A DNA stretch of 64,000 nt, taken from an uncultured Croceicoccus sp. GTDB taxonomy: Bacteria > Pseudomonadota > Alphaproteobacteria > Sphingomonadales > Sphingomonadaceae. The notes under the pieces are model-generated. The model did no database searches. It worked only from the letters and a program-made list of their open reading frames with translations, and had not been told where the DNA came from. Both the position numbers and the translations under genes were made by a program. How positions within the stretch are numbered: the first letter of the stretch is position 1; the number at the start of each line of letters is the position of its first letter. Positions 42,931 through 51,875 of the stretch are shown piece after piece. The DNA is taken from NCBI RefSeq assembly GCF_947496385.1, contig NZ_CANMCP010000004.1:294922-358921 (forward strand). Reading direction: 5' to 3'.

Positions 42931-43848
42931 ATGATGCGGCTCGACAATTTCGATCTCAACCTGCTCGTGGCGTTCGACGTGTTGATGCAGGAGCAGAACG
43001 TCACCCGCGCGGCCCATCGCCTCCACGTCACCCAATCCGCGATGAGCGCGTCTCTCAAGCGGCTGCGCGAAAGTTTTCAGGACGATATCCTGGCGCAGCA
43101 TGGCAAGCGGATGATACCGACGCCTTTCGCGCTGACCATGCAGGGTGAGATTGCGGACAAGATTTCGGAGCTTCGCGCGCTCATCACGCGGCAGGGCAGT
43201 TTCGATCCCCGCCGGTCGGAGCGGCGCTTCCGCATCGCCGCCTCCGATTACATCACGACGGTCCTTCTGGCCCCGCTGCTCGACACGCTGGAACAGGACG
43301 CGCCATTGGCCAGCTTCACCTTCGAACTGCCCGGCCCGGAATCGCAGGTAGCGCTGGGCAATGGCGATCTCGACCTCATGTTCACGCCCGAAATCTTCCT
43401 CCATCCCGATCATCCGCATGAACTCGTGTTCGCGGAACGGCACGTGACCGTCGCCTGCCCCGAAAATCCGCGCGTTGCCGGAGGGTTGAGCCGGGCGACC
43501 TTCCTCGATTCCGGCCATGTCGGGGTGAGCGTCGCGCGCAAGCAGACCTTTGCCGACGCATGGCTGATGCAGAACGCGGTCGAACGGCGGATCGAGGTGC
43601 GGGTGCCGTCCTTCATCCAGGCGCCGTTCCTCGTGCCGGGAACGCAGCGGCTGTGCGTGATGCATGAAAGGCTCGCGCATGATATGGCGAAGCGCCTTCC
43701 CCTGAAAATCCTGCCGGTGCCGTTCCCGATCCCGCCGATGCGCGAGATGATGCAGTTTCATGCGACGCGAAAGGGCGATCCGGGGTTGAGCTGGCTGAGA
43801 GGCAAGATCTACGAGATGGCATCCCGCCGCACCCCGCCTTCGGCCTGA
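42931..43848 (+). CDS. LysR family transcriptional regulator (NodD-like)
   Basis: 305 residues. N-terminal winged HTH: LDNFDLNLLVAFDVLMQEQN, then VTRAAHRLHVTQSAMSASLKRLRESFQDDIL. The effector domain follows (RRSERRFRIAASDYITTVLL and so on). The NodD subfamily is suggested by DLNLLVAFDVLMQE and by the gene being preceded by an ATC-N9-GAT box. It probably activated the now broken monooxygenase or controls the Rieske operon. No functional divergent gene remains. Confidence 0.9.
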   Translation: MMRLDNFDLNLLVAFDVLMQEQNVTRAAHRLHVTQSAMSASLKRLRESFQDDILAQHGKRMIPTPFALTMQGEIADKISELRALITRQGSFDPRRSERRFRIAASDYITTVLLAPLLDTLEQDAPLASFTFELPGPESQVALGNGDLDLMFTPEIFLHPDHPHELVFAERHVTVACPENPRVAGGLSRATFLDSGHVGVSVARKQTFADAWLMQNAVERRIEVRVPSFIQAPFLVPGTQRLCVMHERLAHDMAKRLPLKILPVPFPIPPMREMMQFHATRKGDPGLSWLRGKIYEMASRRTPPSA

Positions 43849-44665
43849 GGAATCCGAGGCGCGCGGCGCAACGGCGGTGAATTCGCCCTTCTGGGATCGA
43901 CGCGATCGCCAGCCGTTCATCGAGCGGACGGACGACGTGCTCCCCCATCGGCCCGAAAGGCGGTGCGATGCCGCCCGGCGCGTTCGGACATCAAGGCGAG
44001 CGTGTGGTTCGTCACCCTGACCCGAATGTTCGTGGTGCGAAGGGCGGACAGGGCCGCCAATGGGGCTGTCGTGCCGATCGCGAGGAGGGCGCCTGCATCG
44101 ACCATAGCCAACGCGTCGCACGACCTCGCCGCTCTGATCGGTCCGTACCGACAGGCGTGTCGCGTATGTGGGTACGGCGTCTCCTACGGCAGGCCGTCGG
44201 TGCTGCGCATAATGCAGGCCCCGGCCCTGTGAAACGCGACGAGATTGATTTCGACGGCATTGCGTCGGCCGAAGCGGATGCGTCGCTGGATCTTGGCCAC
44301 CGTATTGATGTGGTCGAGGCCGCGGGCCGGGCGCTGCGCACGCCGGCTCAGGCGGCGGGCTATCGCGCGTTGCGCGCGCAGGACGCGCTGGGCGGGATCG
44401 GCGATGTGGCCGGCCACGATCTTCGCACCTTCATGGGCAGGCTGCCCAATTTCCTGACGCTTCGCGCGCGTATCTCGCCGATCACTGCGGGACTCTCGCG
44501 CGACGCGATGCAACCGGAACTCGCACGGTTAAGCGCGAATGTTCTTTCCCCTTCTATGTCCGGATAGAAGCGAAAACCTGCCGCCTTTCCCGCGGTTCGC
44601 GCGGTCATGCCGGTATCGTTGATCACAGCCGGAAAACAGGATTGCATCAATAAATCTACATATAT
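43849..44665. other. Gene-poor stretch with no recognised gene
   Basis: About 800 bases between LysR and PadR. The only long frames are the plus-strand ORF 44229-44567 (112 codons from a GTG, no ribosome site) and broken minus-strand frames; none shows a family motif I recognise. Since the adjacent segment (42500-42905) is a pseudogene, decayed coding DNA is likely here too. Confidence 0.6.
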
Positions 44666-44669
44666 ATGT
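44658..44669. promoter_or_regulatory. Candidate PadR operator, perfect palindrome
   Basis: ACATATATATGT is a perfect 12-base palindrome in an AT-rich spot of a GC-rich genome and has the ATGT/ACAT halves seen at PadR sites. It covers the first possible ATG (44666) of the PadR gene, which argues for use of the second ATG at 44678. Confidence 0.5.
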
Positions 44670-44677
44670 CTAGCGCC

Positions 44678-44980
44678 ATGGTTCGCTCCCGACGCCCCTC
44701 TCCGCAAATGCTCGCCGTTCTCGCCGCGCTGTATGATCGGGCGCCCGAGCGGATCCACGGCTATGATCTCATGAAGCTGACCGGGTTGAAGTCAGGCTCG
44801 CTCTACCCGCTGTTGATGCGGATGAGCGACCGCGGCCTGCTCGCCTCCGAATGGTGCGAGCCGACCGCGCCCGGACGGCCCCCGCGCCATGCCTATCGCC
44901 TGACGGCGCGCGGCGTGGCGCTCGCACAAGCGGCCAGAAACGATCCCGATTCGTCCGGCCTCGTGGGTGCAAAGGCATGA
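44678..44980 (+). CDS. PadR family transcriptional regulator
   Basis: About 100 residues, a PadR winged helix: MLAVLAALYDRAPERIHGYD, LMKLTGLKSGSLYPLLMRMSDRGLL, and the wing PTAPGRPPRHAYRLTARG. ATG 44666 is four codons upstream, but its bases form the palindromic operator candidate. The stop overlaps the start of the membrane protein gene, so the pair is translated together, as is typical for PadR regulators with a membrane partner. Confidence 0.88.
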   Translation: MVRSRRPSPQMLAVLAALYDRAPERIHGYDLMKLTGLKSGSLYPLLMRMSDRGLLASEWCEPTAPGRPPRHAYRLTARGVALAQAARNDPDSSGLVGAKA

Positions 44981-45609
44981 GCGGCGGGATCGCCCGCGCG
45001 GTCATGACGCTCGCCCTGGCGGGGCTGGGCCCGCATCGCCGCGACTGGGCCGCGGCCATGCGTGCCGAATTCGCCATGGCGGCGGAGGCCGGCGAGGGCT
45101 TGGCGTTCGCGTTCGGCTGCCTCGCGACCGCGTGGCGGGAATTGCCGGCCCATCACGAGGGCCGTCTTGCCCTGTCACGCTACACGTTCGCGCTCGGGCT
45201 GATCCTGCCCGCGGCGGCGGTCCTGCTGGCCGGGTTGTGGTGGGGCTATCCTTGGGTCGAGCCTCCCTACGCGGACGGCATTGCCCGTTTCGCGAAGGTG
45301 CCGACCGTCCTGCCGGCGACCATTCACGCGGGCAACGCCTTCGCCGTTCCGTGGTTGGCGACCTTGCTGCTGCTGCGCGTGGGCGGTCTGATGCTGTCTG
45401 CCTGGTTCGTGGTCGAAGCCGACTGGAACAGGGCTGCCGCCATCCAGCGGGCAGGCGCCGCCGCCACGGTCACGCTGGCGCTTTTTGCCGCCATCGTGGT
45501 CGCGGATTTCACCTGCGTGGTACTGCCCCTGCTCGCCCTGTGCGCAGAGATGCTGTCGATCGCCTTGCTGCGCCGGTGGCATGATGGCGAGAATGCTGCC
45601 GTGGCCTAG
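44977..45609 (+). CDS. Integral membrane protein coupled to PadR
   Basis: 210 residues. A soluble start (LAGLGPHRRDWAAAMRAEFA and so on) is followed by about four helices (LILPAAAVLLAGLWWGY, WLATLLLLRVGGLMLSAWFV, VTLALFAAIVVADFTCVVLP). ATG 44977 overlaps the PadR stop. The PHRRDWAxAMRAEF segment also occurs in proteins next to PadR in other proteobacteria; I recall no function for it. Possibly a permease-like or sensor partner controlled by PadR. Confidence 0.75.
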   Translation: MSGGIARAVMTLALAGLGPHRRDWAAAMRAEFAMAAEAGEGLAFAFGCLATAWRELPAHHEGRLALSRYTFALGLILPAAAVLLAGLWWGYPWVEPPYADGIARFAKVPTVLPATIHAGNAFAVPWLATLLLLRVGGLMLSAWFVVEADWNRAAAIQRAGAAATVTLALFAAIVVADFTCVVLPLLALCAEMLSIALLRRWHDGENAAVA

Positions 45610-45679
45610 GCCGGTTCAGACCCATCTCTCCCGGCGGCCCCGTGGGCGCGGCACGAGGAGACAACGAGGAGAGGCCATC

Positions 45680-46957
45680 ATGATCGAAGACCGGATCGCG
45701 CCGCGCGTCGGACCCACCCCGCCCACGGGGCAGGAACGGCTGGCGAGCCTCGATTTCATGCGCGGCATTGCGGTGATGGGCATCCTTGCCGCCAATATCG
45801 TCGCCTTCGGACAGCCGCAGATCGCCTATCTCTGGCCGGGCGGTTTCCTGACCGAACACGGACCGCTTTCGGACTGGCTCTGGGTCGTGCAATTCACGGT
45901 GATCGACGGCAAGATGCGCGGCCTTTTCACGCTGCTGTTCGGCGCAGGGATGATCCTGTTCCTCGACCGGGCACGGGCACGCGGGAAGGGGCGCTGGCTG
46001 CAGGCACGCCGCCTCGGCTGGCTCTTCCTGTTCGGCTATGGGCATTTTCTCTTTCTGTCGAAGGGCGACATCCTGGCGATTTACGCGACCTGCGGGCTCA
46101 TCGCGCTGCTGTGCGCGCGATGGCGGCCCAGGACGCAGCTGTGGGTCGGCGTCGCGGTCTATCTGCTGGGCGCGTTGAAGGACACCGTGGTTCTGGGGCG
46201 GGTGTATGCGGCCGCATCCGGACGGATCGCCCCGGTTCGGGATGGAACGGGGGACCTCGCCGCCGCAATGCGCGACGCCGCGATCGCCGATTCCCGCATC
46301 GAAAGCGTGTTGATCCGGGCGGGCGATTACGGCGGTTGGGTCCTGCACAATGTCACCGAACACGGGGTCCAGCCGCTGCTGTCGTGGGTGCAGAACGGGC
46401 TCGAAGCGATCCCCATGATGTTGATCGGCATGGCGCTTTACCGCCTCGGCCTGTTCGACGGGCGGCTCGATCCGCGTCGGCAGTCGCTTTGGGGATGGGT
46501 CGGACTGCTCGTCGGCCTTGCCGGAACGCTCGCGATCGGGCTCTGGAATCATGCCGAGGGGCTCAGCTATATGGGCGCGATCTGGTCGCTCGACGGGACG
46601 TCGGCCCTGCCGCGCCTGCCGATGGTCCTGGGGCTGGCGGCGCTGCTGTCGCTATGGGGACCGCGCGCGACCGGCTGGCTTGGCTCGCGCATTTCCGCGG
46701 CGGGGCGGATGGCATTCTCGAACTATCTGGGCACCTCGATCCTGATGCTGTTCGTGTTCTACGGCTGGGCGCTGGGCCTGTTTGGCGAGCTGAACCGGCC
46801 GGCATTGTATGGCGTGGTGGTGGTGACCTGGGCGATCATGCTGGCTTGGTCGCCGGCCTGGCTGGCGCGCTATTGCTTCGGTCCGCTCGAATGGGTGTGG
46901 CGGTGTCTCACCTACGCGCGCATCTTCCCGATCCGGCGTGACGCATCGCCCGGCTAG
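45680..46957 (+). CDS. DUF418 domain membrane protein
   Basis: 425 residues, about nine helices. Start: RLASLDFMRGIAVMGILAAN (the DUF418/YeiB hallmark), then VQFTVIDGKMRGLFTLLFGA, and the C-terminal half AAGRMAFSNYLGTSILMLFV with WLARYCFGPLEWVWRCLTYA. Function of the family is unknown; transport or acyl-transfer roles have been suggested by fold. ATG 45680 has GAGGAGAGG eight bases upstream. It sits 70 bases after the PadR-coupled gene and may share its transcript. Confidence 0.9.
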   Translation: MIEDRIAPRVGPTPPTGQERLASLDFMRGIAVMGILAANIVAFGQPQIAYLWPGGFLTEHGPLSDWLWVVQFTVIDGKMRGLFTLLFGAGMILFLDRARARGKGRWLQARRLGWLFLFGYGHFLFLSKGDILAIYATCGLIALLCARWRPRTQLWVGVAVYLLGALKDTVVLGRVYAAASGRIAPVRDGTGDLAAAMRDAAIADSRIESVLIRAGDYGGWVLHNVTEHGVQPLLSWVQNGLEAIPMMLIGMALYRLGLFDGRLDPRRQSLWGWVGLLVGLAGTLAIGLWNHAEGLSYMGAIWSLDGTSALPRLPMVLGLAALLSLWGPRATGWLGSRISAAGRMAFSNYLGTSILMLFVFYGWALGLFGELNRPALYGVVVVTWAIMLAWSPAWLARYCFGPLEWVWRCLTYARIFPIRRDASPG

Positions 46958-47227
46958 CGGTTCGCCACCTGGCGAAAGTTACCCGTTCGCGCGAGCTTTA
47001 TCGCGGCGAGAGAGTGCCGAGGCAAAGTCAGGTGAAAATTTCAAAGGCTGGGCATTGTGCGGCTTGCGAGCCGGGATGGCCGGTTACTCCCCGACTTGTC
47101 GCATCCTTACAGGCGCCCGATGGTCAAGGCGCCGAACCGGACCAAGTGATTCCGGAGCCGGGACCCGCCGAATTGGGAAGCATCCCGCGCGATTGTGAGA
47201 GATGTTGGAAAGCCATGCAAAGGCCGG

Positions 47228-47319
47228 TGGCGGAGACGGAGGGATTCGAACCCTCGATACCCGATAAAGAGTATGGTTCCTTAGCAGGGAACTGGTTTCA
47301 GCCACTCACCCACGTCTCC
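47228..47319 (-). tRNA. tRNA-Ser (anticodon GCU)
   Basis: The reverse complement folds as a class II tRNA. The acceptor stem GGAGACG pairs with CGTCTCC, the anticodon loop is CTGCTAA (anticodon GCT), and there is a long variable arm, the T-loop GGTTCGAATCC, and an encoded CCA. The long variable arm and GCT anticodon give tRNA-Ser reading AGC/AGU. 92 bases including CCA. The ORF in the track that runs across it is not a gene. Confidence 0.95.
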
Positions 47320-47605
47320 GGAACCGCGCCCTATAACGAGGTCCGTCGACCGCTTCAAGGGGGCGCCGTTGCAAAATGCCGTATCGCCGGGCGAACCGCA
47401 TCGCCGCAGCAGTGCAGCCCCGGCGAACATGCCATGGCGCGACGCGCACCGATTGCCGCGCAGGGGCCGGATTAACCGTCGGTTCAGGGCGCCCGATGCC
47501 TTTTGCGCGGAGCTTGCGGACTTGCCATCGGGCGTGCAATCGCGCACTCGACACGGCAGGCGCGCGGCGGTCGATGGACTGCGCCGCAGCAGACGGGAAA
47601 CGACA

Positions 47606-48475
47606 ATGGGACGGTTTATGCAACGCTTTTCGGGTCAATCGTATCGGGTGTCGGGGCCATGGCTTCGCGCCGCAACGCTGCCTGTGGCGGCGATGGCGCT
47701 GTGTCTTGCCGGCGCGGCGCAGGCGCAGATCACCACCATCGATCCCAATCGCGCGATCGACGGCGATCTGGAGCAGCCGCAACCCGCACCCGCACCCGCT
47801 CCCGCGCCCGGCGCGCAGGGCGAATTGCCGCCCGTGGCGGGCGACCCCTATGCCGATCCGTATGCGGCGCCGCCGGCGTCGGACTATGTCTATCCCAGCG
47901 AAGAGCCCGCGACCGTGCCCGCCCCTGCGCCGGCCGCGCCCGGACCGCAGCCGGCTCCCGCGACGCCGCCCGCCGCGGCGTCGCAGGCTGCCACCACCTA
48001 TCAGCGTGACGACGTGCTCGGCGCGGCGGAGCGCGCCTTTGGCAGCGGTGCCGAAGGGCTGGCCAAGCTGGTCGAGGAAATCCTGAGCAAGCAGGGCGAG
48101 CCCAACGCCTATATCACCGGGCGCGAGGCGGGCGGCGCCTTTGCCGTCGGGCTGCGCTATGGCGAAGGCACGATGTATCACAAGGTCGAGGGCGAGAAGC
48201 CGGTCTACTGGACCGGGCCGTCGATCGGGTTCGACGCGGGCGCCAATGCCGGCTCCACCTTCATCCTCGTCTATAATTTGTGGGACAGCGAGGATCTCTA
48301 CGAACGCTATCCCGCCGGCGAGGGGCAGGCCTATGTCGTGGGCGGCTTCAACGCGAGCTATGTCCGCAAGGGCGATGTGGTGCTGATTCCCATTCGCATG
48401 GGCGTCGGGGTCAGGCTCGGGATCAATGCGGGCTATCTGCGCTTTTCCAAAAAGCATCGCTGGTTCCCGTTCTAA
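47606..48475 (+). CDS. DUF1134 periplasmic protein (EipA-type)
   Basis: 289 residues. Signal peptide (PVAAMALCLAGAAQAQ), a proline/alanine-rich spacer (PQPAPAPAPAPGAQG), then the DUF1134 domain: AERAFGSGAEGLAKLVEEIL, KQGEPNAYITGREAGGAFAV, and RKGDVVLIPIRMGVGVRLGI to the C-terminus. In Brucella the family member EipA supports cell-envelope integrity. ATG 47606 follows GGGAAA. Monocistronic, downstream of the tRNA. Confidence 0.9.
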   Translation: MGRFMQRFSGQSYRVSGPWLRAATLPVAAMALCLAGAAQAQITTIDPNRAIDGDLEQPQPAPAPAPAPGAQGELPPVAGDPYADPYAAPPASDYVYPSEEPATVPAPAPAAPGPQPAPATPPAAASQAATTYQRDDVLGAAERAFGSGAEGLAKLVEEILSKQGEPNAYITGREAGGAFAVGLRYGEGTMYHKVEGEKPVYWTGPSIGFDAGANAGSTFILVYNLWDSEDLYERYPAGEGQAYVVGGFNASYVRKGDVVLIPIRMGVGVRLGINAGYLRFSKKHRWFPF

Positions 48476-48590
48476 CACCGCCCCAATAAAAATTGATGGC
48501 GCTTGAGGCTTGCCCCGCGGTCCCGCGGTCGGCATGAGACGGCGACCCGGCGCCCGATGCGCGCTTCGTTCAGACCGCGAGATGTGACCC

Positions 48591-49769
48591 ATGCCGATGC
48601 TTGCCGATCTTCCCGAACAGTCGCCCGATGCGCTTCTGGCGCTGATCAAGATGTATGCCGCCGATCCGCGCGAGGAGAAGATCGACCTCGGCGTCGGCGT
48701 CTATCGCACCGACGATGGCGCGACGCCCGTGTTCGCGGCGGTGAAGGGCGCGGAAAGGGATCTGGTCGAGCGGCAGGATTCCAAGGCTTACCTCGGCCCC
48801 GAAGGCTGCATGGATTTCGTGCGCTGCCTGATGCCGATCATCCTGGGCGATGACATGGCGAAGAGCGAGCGCATCGACGGCATGCAGACGCCGGGCGGTA
48901 CCGGCGGCGTGCGGCTTGCCGTGGCGCTGGCGCAGGCGGCGGGGTCGAAGCGCGTGTGGATGGGCACGCCGAGCTGGCCGAACCATGCGCAGATCCTCAA
49001 GGACATCGGCATGGAGGCCGCGACCTTCAATCACGCCGCCGATGGCGCCACCGACATGGACGCGCTCAAGGATGCGATCGCGAAGGCGGATGCCGGCGAT
49101 GCGTTCCTGCTCCACGGGTGCTGTCACAATCCGACCGGTATCGATTACACCGTCGATCAATGGCACGAGATCGCCGCCATGATTGCCGAAAAAGGCATCC
49201 TGCCCATCCTCGACCTCGCGTATCAGGGGCTGGGCGAGGGTCTCGAAGAGGATGCGCAGGGCGTGCGCATCGTGATGAAGGCCGTGCCTGAAGCCCTGCT
49301 CGCCTATAGCTGCGACAAGAATTTCGGTCTTTATCGCGACCGTGTCGGCGCCGTCTACGTACAGGCGGCCGAGGCGGATCACCTGCCGCGGATCATGTCG
49401 AATGCCGCGTCCTTTGCCCGCGCCACATGGTCCATGCCGCCCGATCACGGCGGTTCGGTGGTGCGCGAGATCGTCGCCGACGATACGCTGCGCGGCGAAT
49501 GGCTGGACGAGCTTGCGGGCATGCGCCGCCGGATGCTGCAGGTGCGCGCGCGGCTGGCCGAGGCGGGGACCGCCGGTTCGGTCGACCTCACCCCGCTGGG
49601 GCAGCAGCATGGCTTGTTCGCGATGCTGCCGCTCGACAAGGATCAGATTCAGGCCCTGCGCAAGGATCACGCCGTTTACATGGCGGGTTCGGGGCGCATC
49701 AATATTGCCGGGCTGACGCTCGGCAATATCGACCGGTTCATCGCCGCGCTCGCAAAGGTGAGCGGCTAG
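48591..49769 (+). CDS. Class I aromatic/aspartate aminotransferase
   Basis: 392 residues, fold type I PLP enzyme. IDLGVGVYRTDDGATPVF at the start; GTPSWPNHAQILKDIG; HNPTG (CHNPTGID); PLP lysine in SCDKNFGLYRDR; C-terminal SGRINIAGL with the substrate Arg. The motif set is that of AspC/TyrB. Transfers amino groups between dicarboxylic or aromatic amino acids and 2-oxoglutarate. The gene is convergent with the riboflavin synthase gene, the two overlapping by four bases. Confidence 0.93.
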   Translation: MPMLADLPEQSPDALLALIKMYAADPREEKIDLGVGVYRTDDGATPVFAAVKGAERDLVERQDSKAYLGPEGCMDFVRCLMPIILGDDMAKSERIDGMQTPGGTGGVRLAVALAQAAGSKRVWMGTPSWPNHAQILKDIGMEAATFNHAADGATDMDALKDAIAKADAGDAFLLHGCCHNPTGIDYTVDQWHEIAAMIAEKGILPILDLAYQGLGEGLEEDAQGVRIVMKAVPEALLAYSCDKNFGLYRDRVGAVYVQAAEADHLPRIMSNAASFARATWSMPPDHGGSVVREIVADDTLRGEWLDELAGMRRRMLQVRARLAEAGTAGSVDLTPLGQQHGLFAMLPLDKDQIQALRKDHAVYMAGSGRINIAGLTLGNIDRFIAALAKVSG

Positions 49770-50389
49770 GCTTCGCGCAGCGACTGCATCCGGCGCAGGT
49801 AGCGGGCGAGGACGTCGATCTCCAGATTGACGCCGTCGCCCGGCTGCCGCGCGCCCAGCGTCGTGACCTCGGCCGTGTGCGGAATGATGTTGAGCGCGAA
49901 CCGCGCCACGCCATTCGGCAAATCCTCCACCGCATTCACGGTGAGCGAGACACCATCGACCGTGATCGAGCCTTTGCCTGCGATATAGGCGGCAATGTCG
50001 CGCGGGGCGTCGATCTCGAAATGGATGGAGCCGGCGCGTTCCTCGCGCACGGCGACGGTGCCGACCGCATCGACATGGCCGGTCACGATATGCCCGCCCA
50101 GCTCGTCCCCGAGTTTCAGCGCCTGCTCCAGATTGAGCCGCGCCCCTTCGCGCCATTGTCCGGGCGCGGTGCGCGAAATCGTCTCGTCCGACACGTCCAG
50201 CGCGAACCACGCATCGCCCGGCGCCCCGCCGCGATCCACCACGGTCAGGCAGACGCCGGAACAGGCGATGGACGCACCGATCGCTATGTCGGAGGGGTCG
50301 AAGGGGCACGCGACGGTAAGCCGCGTATCGCCGCCATCGCGCAAAACGCGCGCGACCGTGCCGATTGCTGTGGTTATGCCGGTAAACAT
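49766..50389 (-). CDS. ribE: Riboflavin synthase (alpha subunit)
   Basis: 207 residues with the duplicated lumazine-binding fold: MFTGITTAIGTVARV, then IACSGVCLTV, GHIVTGHVDAVGTV and ITVDGVSLTVNAV. The second GxxSLTV repeat and the C-terminal helix RYLRRMQSL are present. Makes riboflavin from two 6,7-dimethyl-8-ribityllumazine molecules. ATG 50389 overlaps the end of ribD by 16 bases, so it is translated with it. Confidence 0.93.
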   Translation of the reverse strand: MFTGITTAIGTVARVLRDGGDTRLTVACPFDPSDIAIGASIACSGVCLTVVDRGGAPGDAWFALDVSDETISRTAPGQWREGARLNLEQALKLGDELGGHIVTGHVDAVGTVAVREERAGSIHFEIDAPRDIAAYIAGKGSITVDGVSLTVNAVEDLPNGVARFALNIIPHTAEVTTLGARQPGDGVNLEIDVLARYLRRMQSLREA

Positions 50390-51348
50390 GGGATCCGTTC
50401 GTAGTGTTCCATCGTGTCCTTGCCAAGCATGCGCCGGTCGCGCAATCGCCATTGTTCGTGCGCATCGGCAAGCGTGGCGAGCCCGATGTCGCCGATCCCG
50501 GCCATGCCCCCGCCAATCACGATCGGCGCGCGATAGATCAGCAGCCTGTCGACATGCCCGGTGGCGAGAAAGGCGGCGGCGGTTTTGGCCCCGCCTTCGA
50601 CCATGAGATATTGCGCGGGGAGGAGCGGCGAAAGATCGTCCGCGGCGCGCAGGGCCGACCATCCGGGCGGCGCGTCGCCGCGGCTCAGCACCCATCGGGC
50701 CGGGCTGCGACGTTCAAGGCCGGGCAGCCGCACGTCGAGCCGGGGCGCATCCGCGCGCAAAGTGCCGCCGCCGACCAGAATGGCATCGTGGCACGCGCGC
50801 ACCAGATGGGTATGGGCGCGGGCGGCAGGGCCGGTGATCCACTGGCTGCTCCCGTCGGCCATGGCGATGCACCCGTCGAGCGACAGCGCCAGTTTCAGCG
50901 TGACGAGAGGCCGCCCCCGGCCTCCGCGCATCAGATAGCCGGCAAGCGAATCGCGCGAAGCCTCGCTCGTGCATGATGCGGCGCTTATGCCCGCGGCTCT
51001 CAACGCGGCGATCCCCTTGCCCGCGGTGCGCGGGTCGGGATCCTCGCATCCCACGACCACGCGCGCGACGCCTGCCGCGATCAGGAGCGCGGAGCAGGCC
51101 GGACCGCGCGTCGAAACATGGGCGCACGGCTCCAGCGTGACATAGGCGGTCGCCCCGCGCGCACGGTCGCCGGCCTGCCGCAGGGCCACGGCCTCGGCAT
51201 GGGGACGCCCGCCCGGCTGTGTCCAGCCGCGCCCGACCACGATGCCATGGCGCACGAGGATGCACCCGACGGCTGGGTTGGGCCGGCTCAGCGGGCGGGC
51301 GCGTGACGCCAGCCGCGCCGCGGCATCGAGCCAGCGGGAATCAGAAAT
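50374..51348 (-). CDS. ribD: Bifunctional riboflavin deaminase/reductase RibD, probable ATT start
   Basis: 324 residues. Deaminase domain: RWLDAAARLASRARPLSRPN, zinc ligands in PHAEAVAL and VTLEPCAHVSTRGPACSALL. Reductase domain: TLKLALSLDGCIAM, SQWITGPAARA, DAILVGGGTLRAD, MVEGGAKTAAAFL. The frame has no ATG, GTG or TTG close to the fold start. The ATT at 51346-51348 would begin ISDSRWLDAAARL, precisely where family members start. The nearest standard in-frame start upstream is the GTG at 51411, deep inside the preceding gene. Pathway step 2-3 of riboflavin synthesis. Confidence 0.85.
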   Translation of the reverse strand: MSDSRWLDAAARLASRARPLSRPNPAVGCILVRHGIVVGRGWTQPGGRPHAEAVALRQAGDRARGATAYVTLEPCAHVSTRGPACSALLIAAGVARVVVGCEDPDPRTAGKGIAALRAAGISAASCTSEASRDSLAGYLMRGGRGRPLVTLKLALSLDGCIAMADGSSQWITGPAARAHTHLVRACHDAILVGGGTLRADAPRLDVRLPGLERRSPARWVLSRGDAPPGWSALRAADDLSPLLPAQYLMVEGGAKTAAAFLATGHVDRLLIYRAPIVIGGGMAGIGDIGLATLADAHEQWRLRDRRMLGKDTMEHYERIPCLPA

Positions 51349-51808
51349 TCTTTTCGACCCGCTCGACCGCGCGGCGGCGGGCCTCCGCCTCGCGGGCTTC
51401 GCGCATGGCACGCTCGCGCTCGCCCTGCCGGCGGGCTTCCTCCACGTCGATGCCGGACACGCGGGCGACGGTTTCGTAACGCTCGCGAATCTCCTCCTCG
51501 CGCGCGGCACGTTCGGCGCGCAAGGCATCCTTGCGTTTCTGGTTCTCGATATTGGAGGCGATGATTTCCGCGTCGGAGCGGCCCGGCTCGAACGTGTTGA
51601 TGTAGGTGATGGTGGGTGCGCGCGGCTCGATCCGGTAGCTTTCGCCGAAAATCGTGCCGAAGATACAGACCGTCACCGCCGCCGCCAGCGCGAAAAAGCG
51701 CCAGCGATGCGGGTTCTCCTCCATCCACACGCCGCGAAAATCCCGCACCGCACCCATCGGGTTGATGAGGGAGAGAAATCGCGAAAGACCTGTTTTCTGA
51801 ACTGCCAT
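51341..51808 (-). CDS. Membrane-anchored coiled-coil protein, unknown function
   Basis: 155 residues. One membrane helix (WRFFALAAAVTVCIFGTIFG) followed by a strongly charged helix-rich C-terminus (AAREEEIRERYETVARVSGI, RQGERERAMREAREAEARRR) likely to form a coiled coil. ATG 51808 fits; the earlier ORF start is in the leader. Ahead of ribD and slightly overlapping its ATT start, so cotranscribed. Resembles small conserved sphingomonad proteins; no function known to me. Confidence 0.75.
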   Translation of the reverse strand: MAVQKTGLSRFLSLINPMGAVRDFRGVWMEENPHRWRFFALAAAVTVCIFGTIFGESYRIEPRAPTITYINTFEPGRSDAEIIASNIENQKRKDALRAERAAREEEIRERYETVARVSGIDVEEARRQGERERAMREAREAEARRRAVERVEKNF

Positions 51809-51875
51809 GTCCTGCCCAAGATAGGAGCTGTGGTGCGCCGTGGCCAGCCCGCCGCGTGATCCGCGATGCGCCGGC

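Noticed and set aside
43917-44111. Minus-strand frame with a hot-dog-thioesterase-like stretch
   Set aside because: The resemblance is short and the frame is broken on both sides; not enough to call even a pseudogene.
47014-47475. ORF of 153 codons across the tRNA
   Set aside because: It crosses a well-folded tRNA-Ser on the other strand and has no protein family motif.
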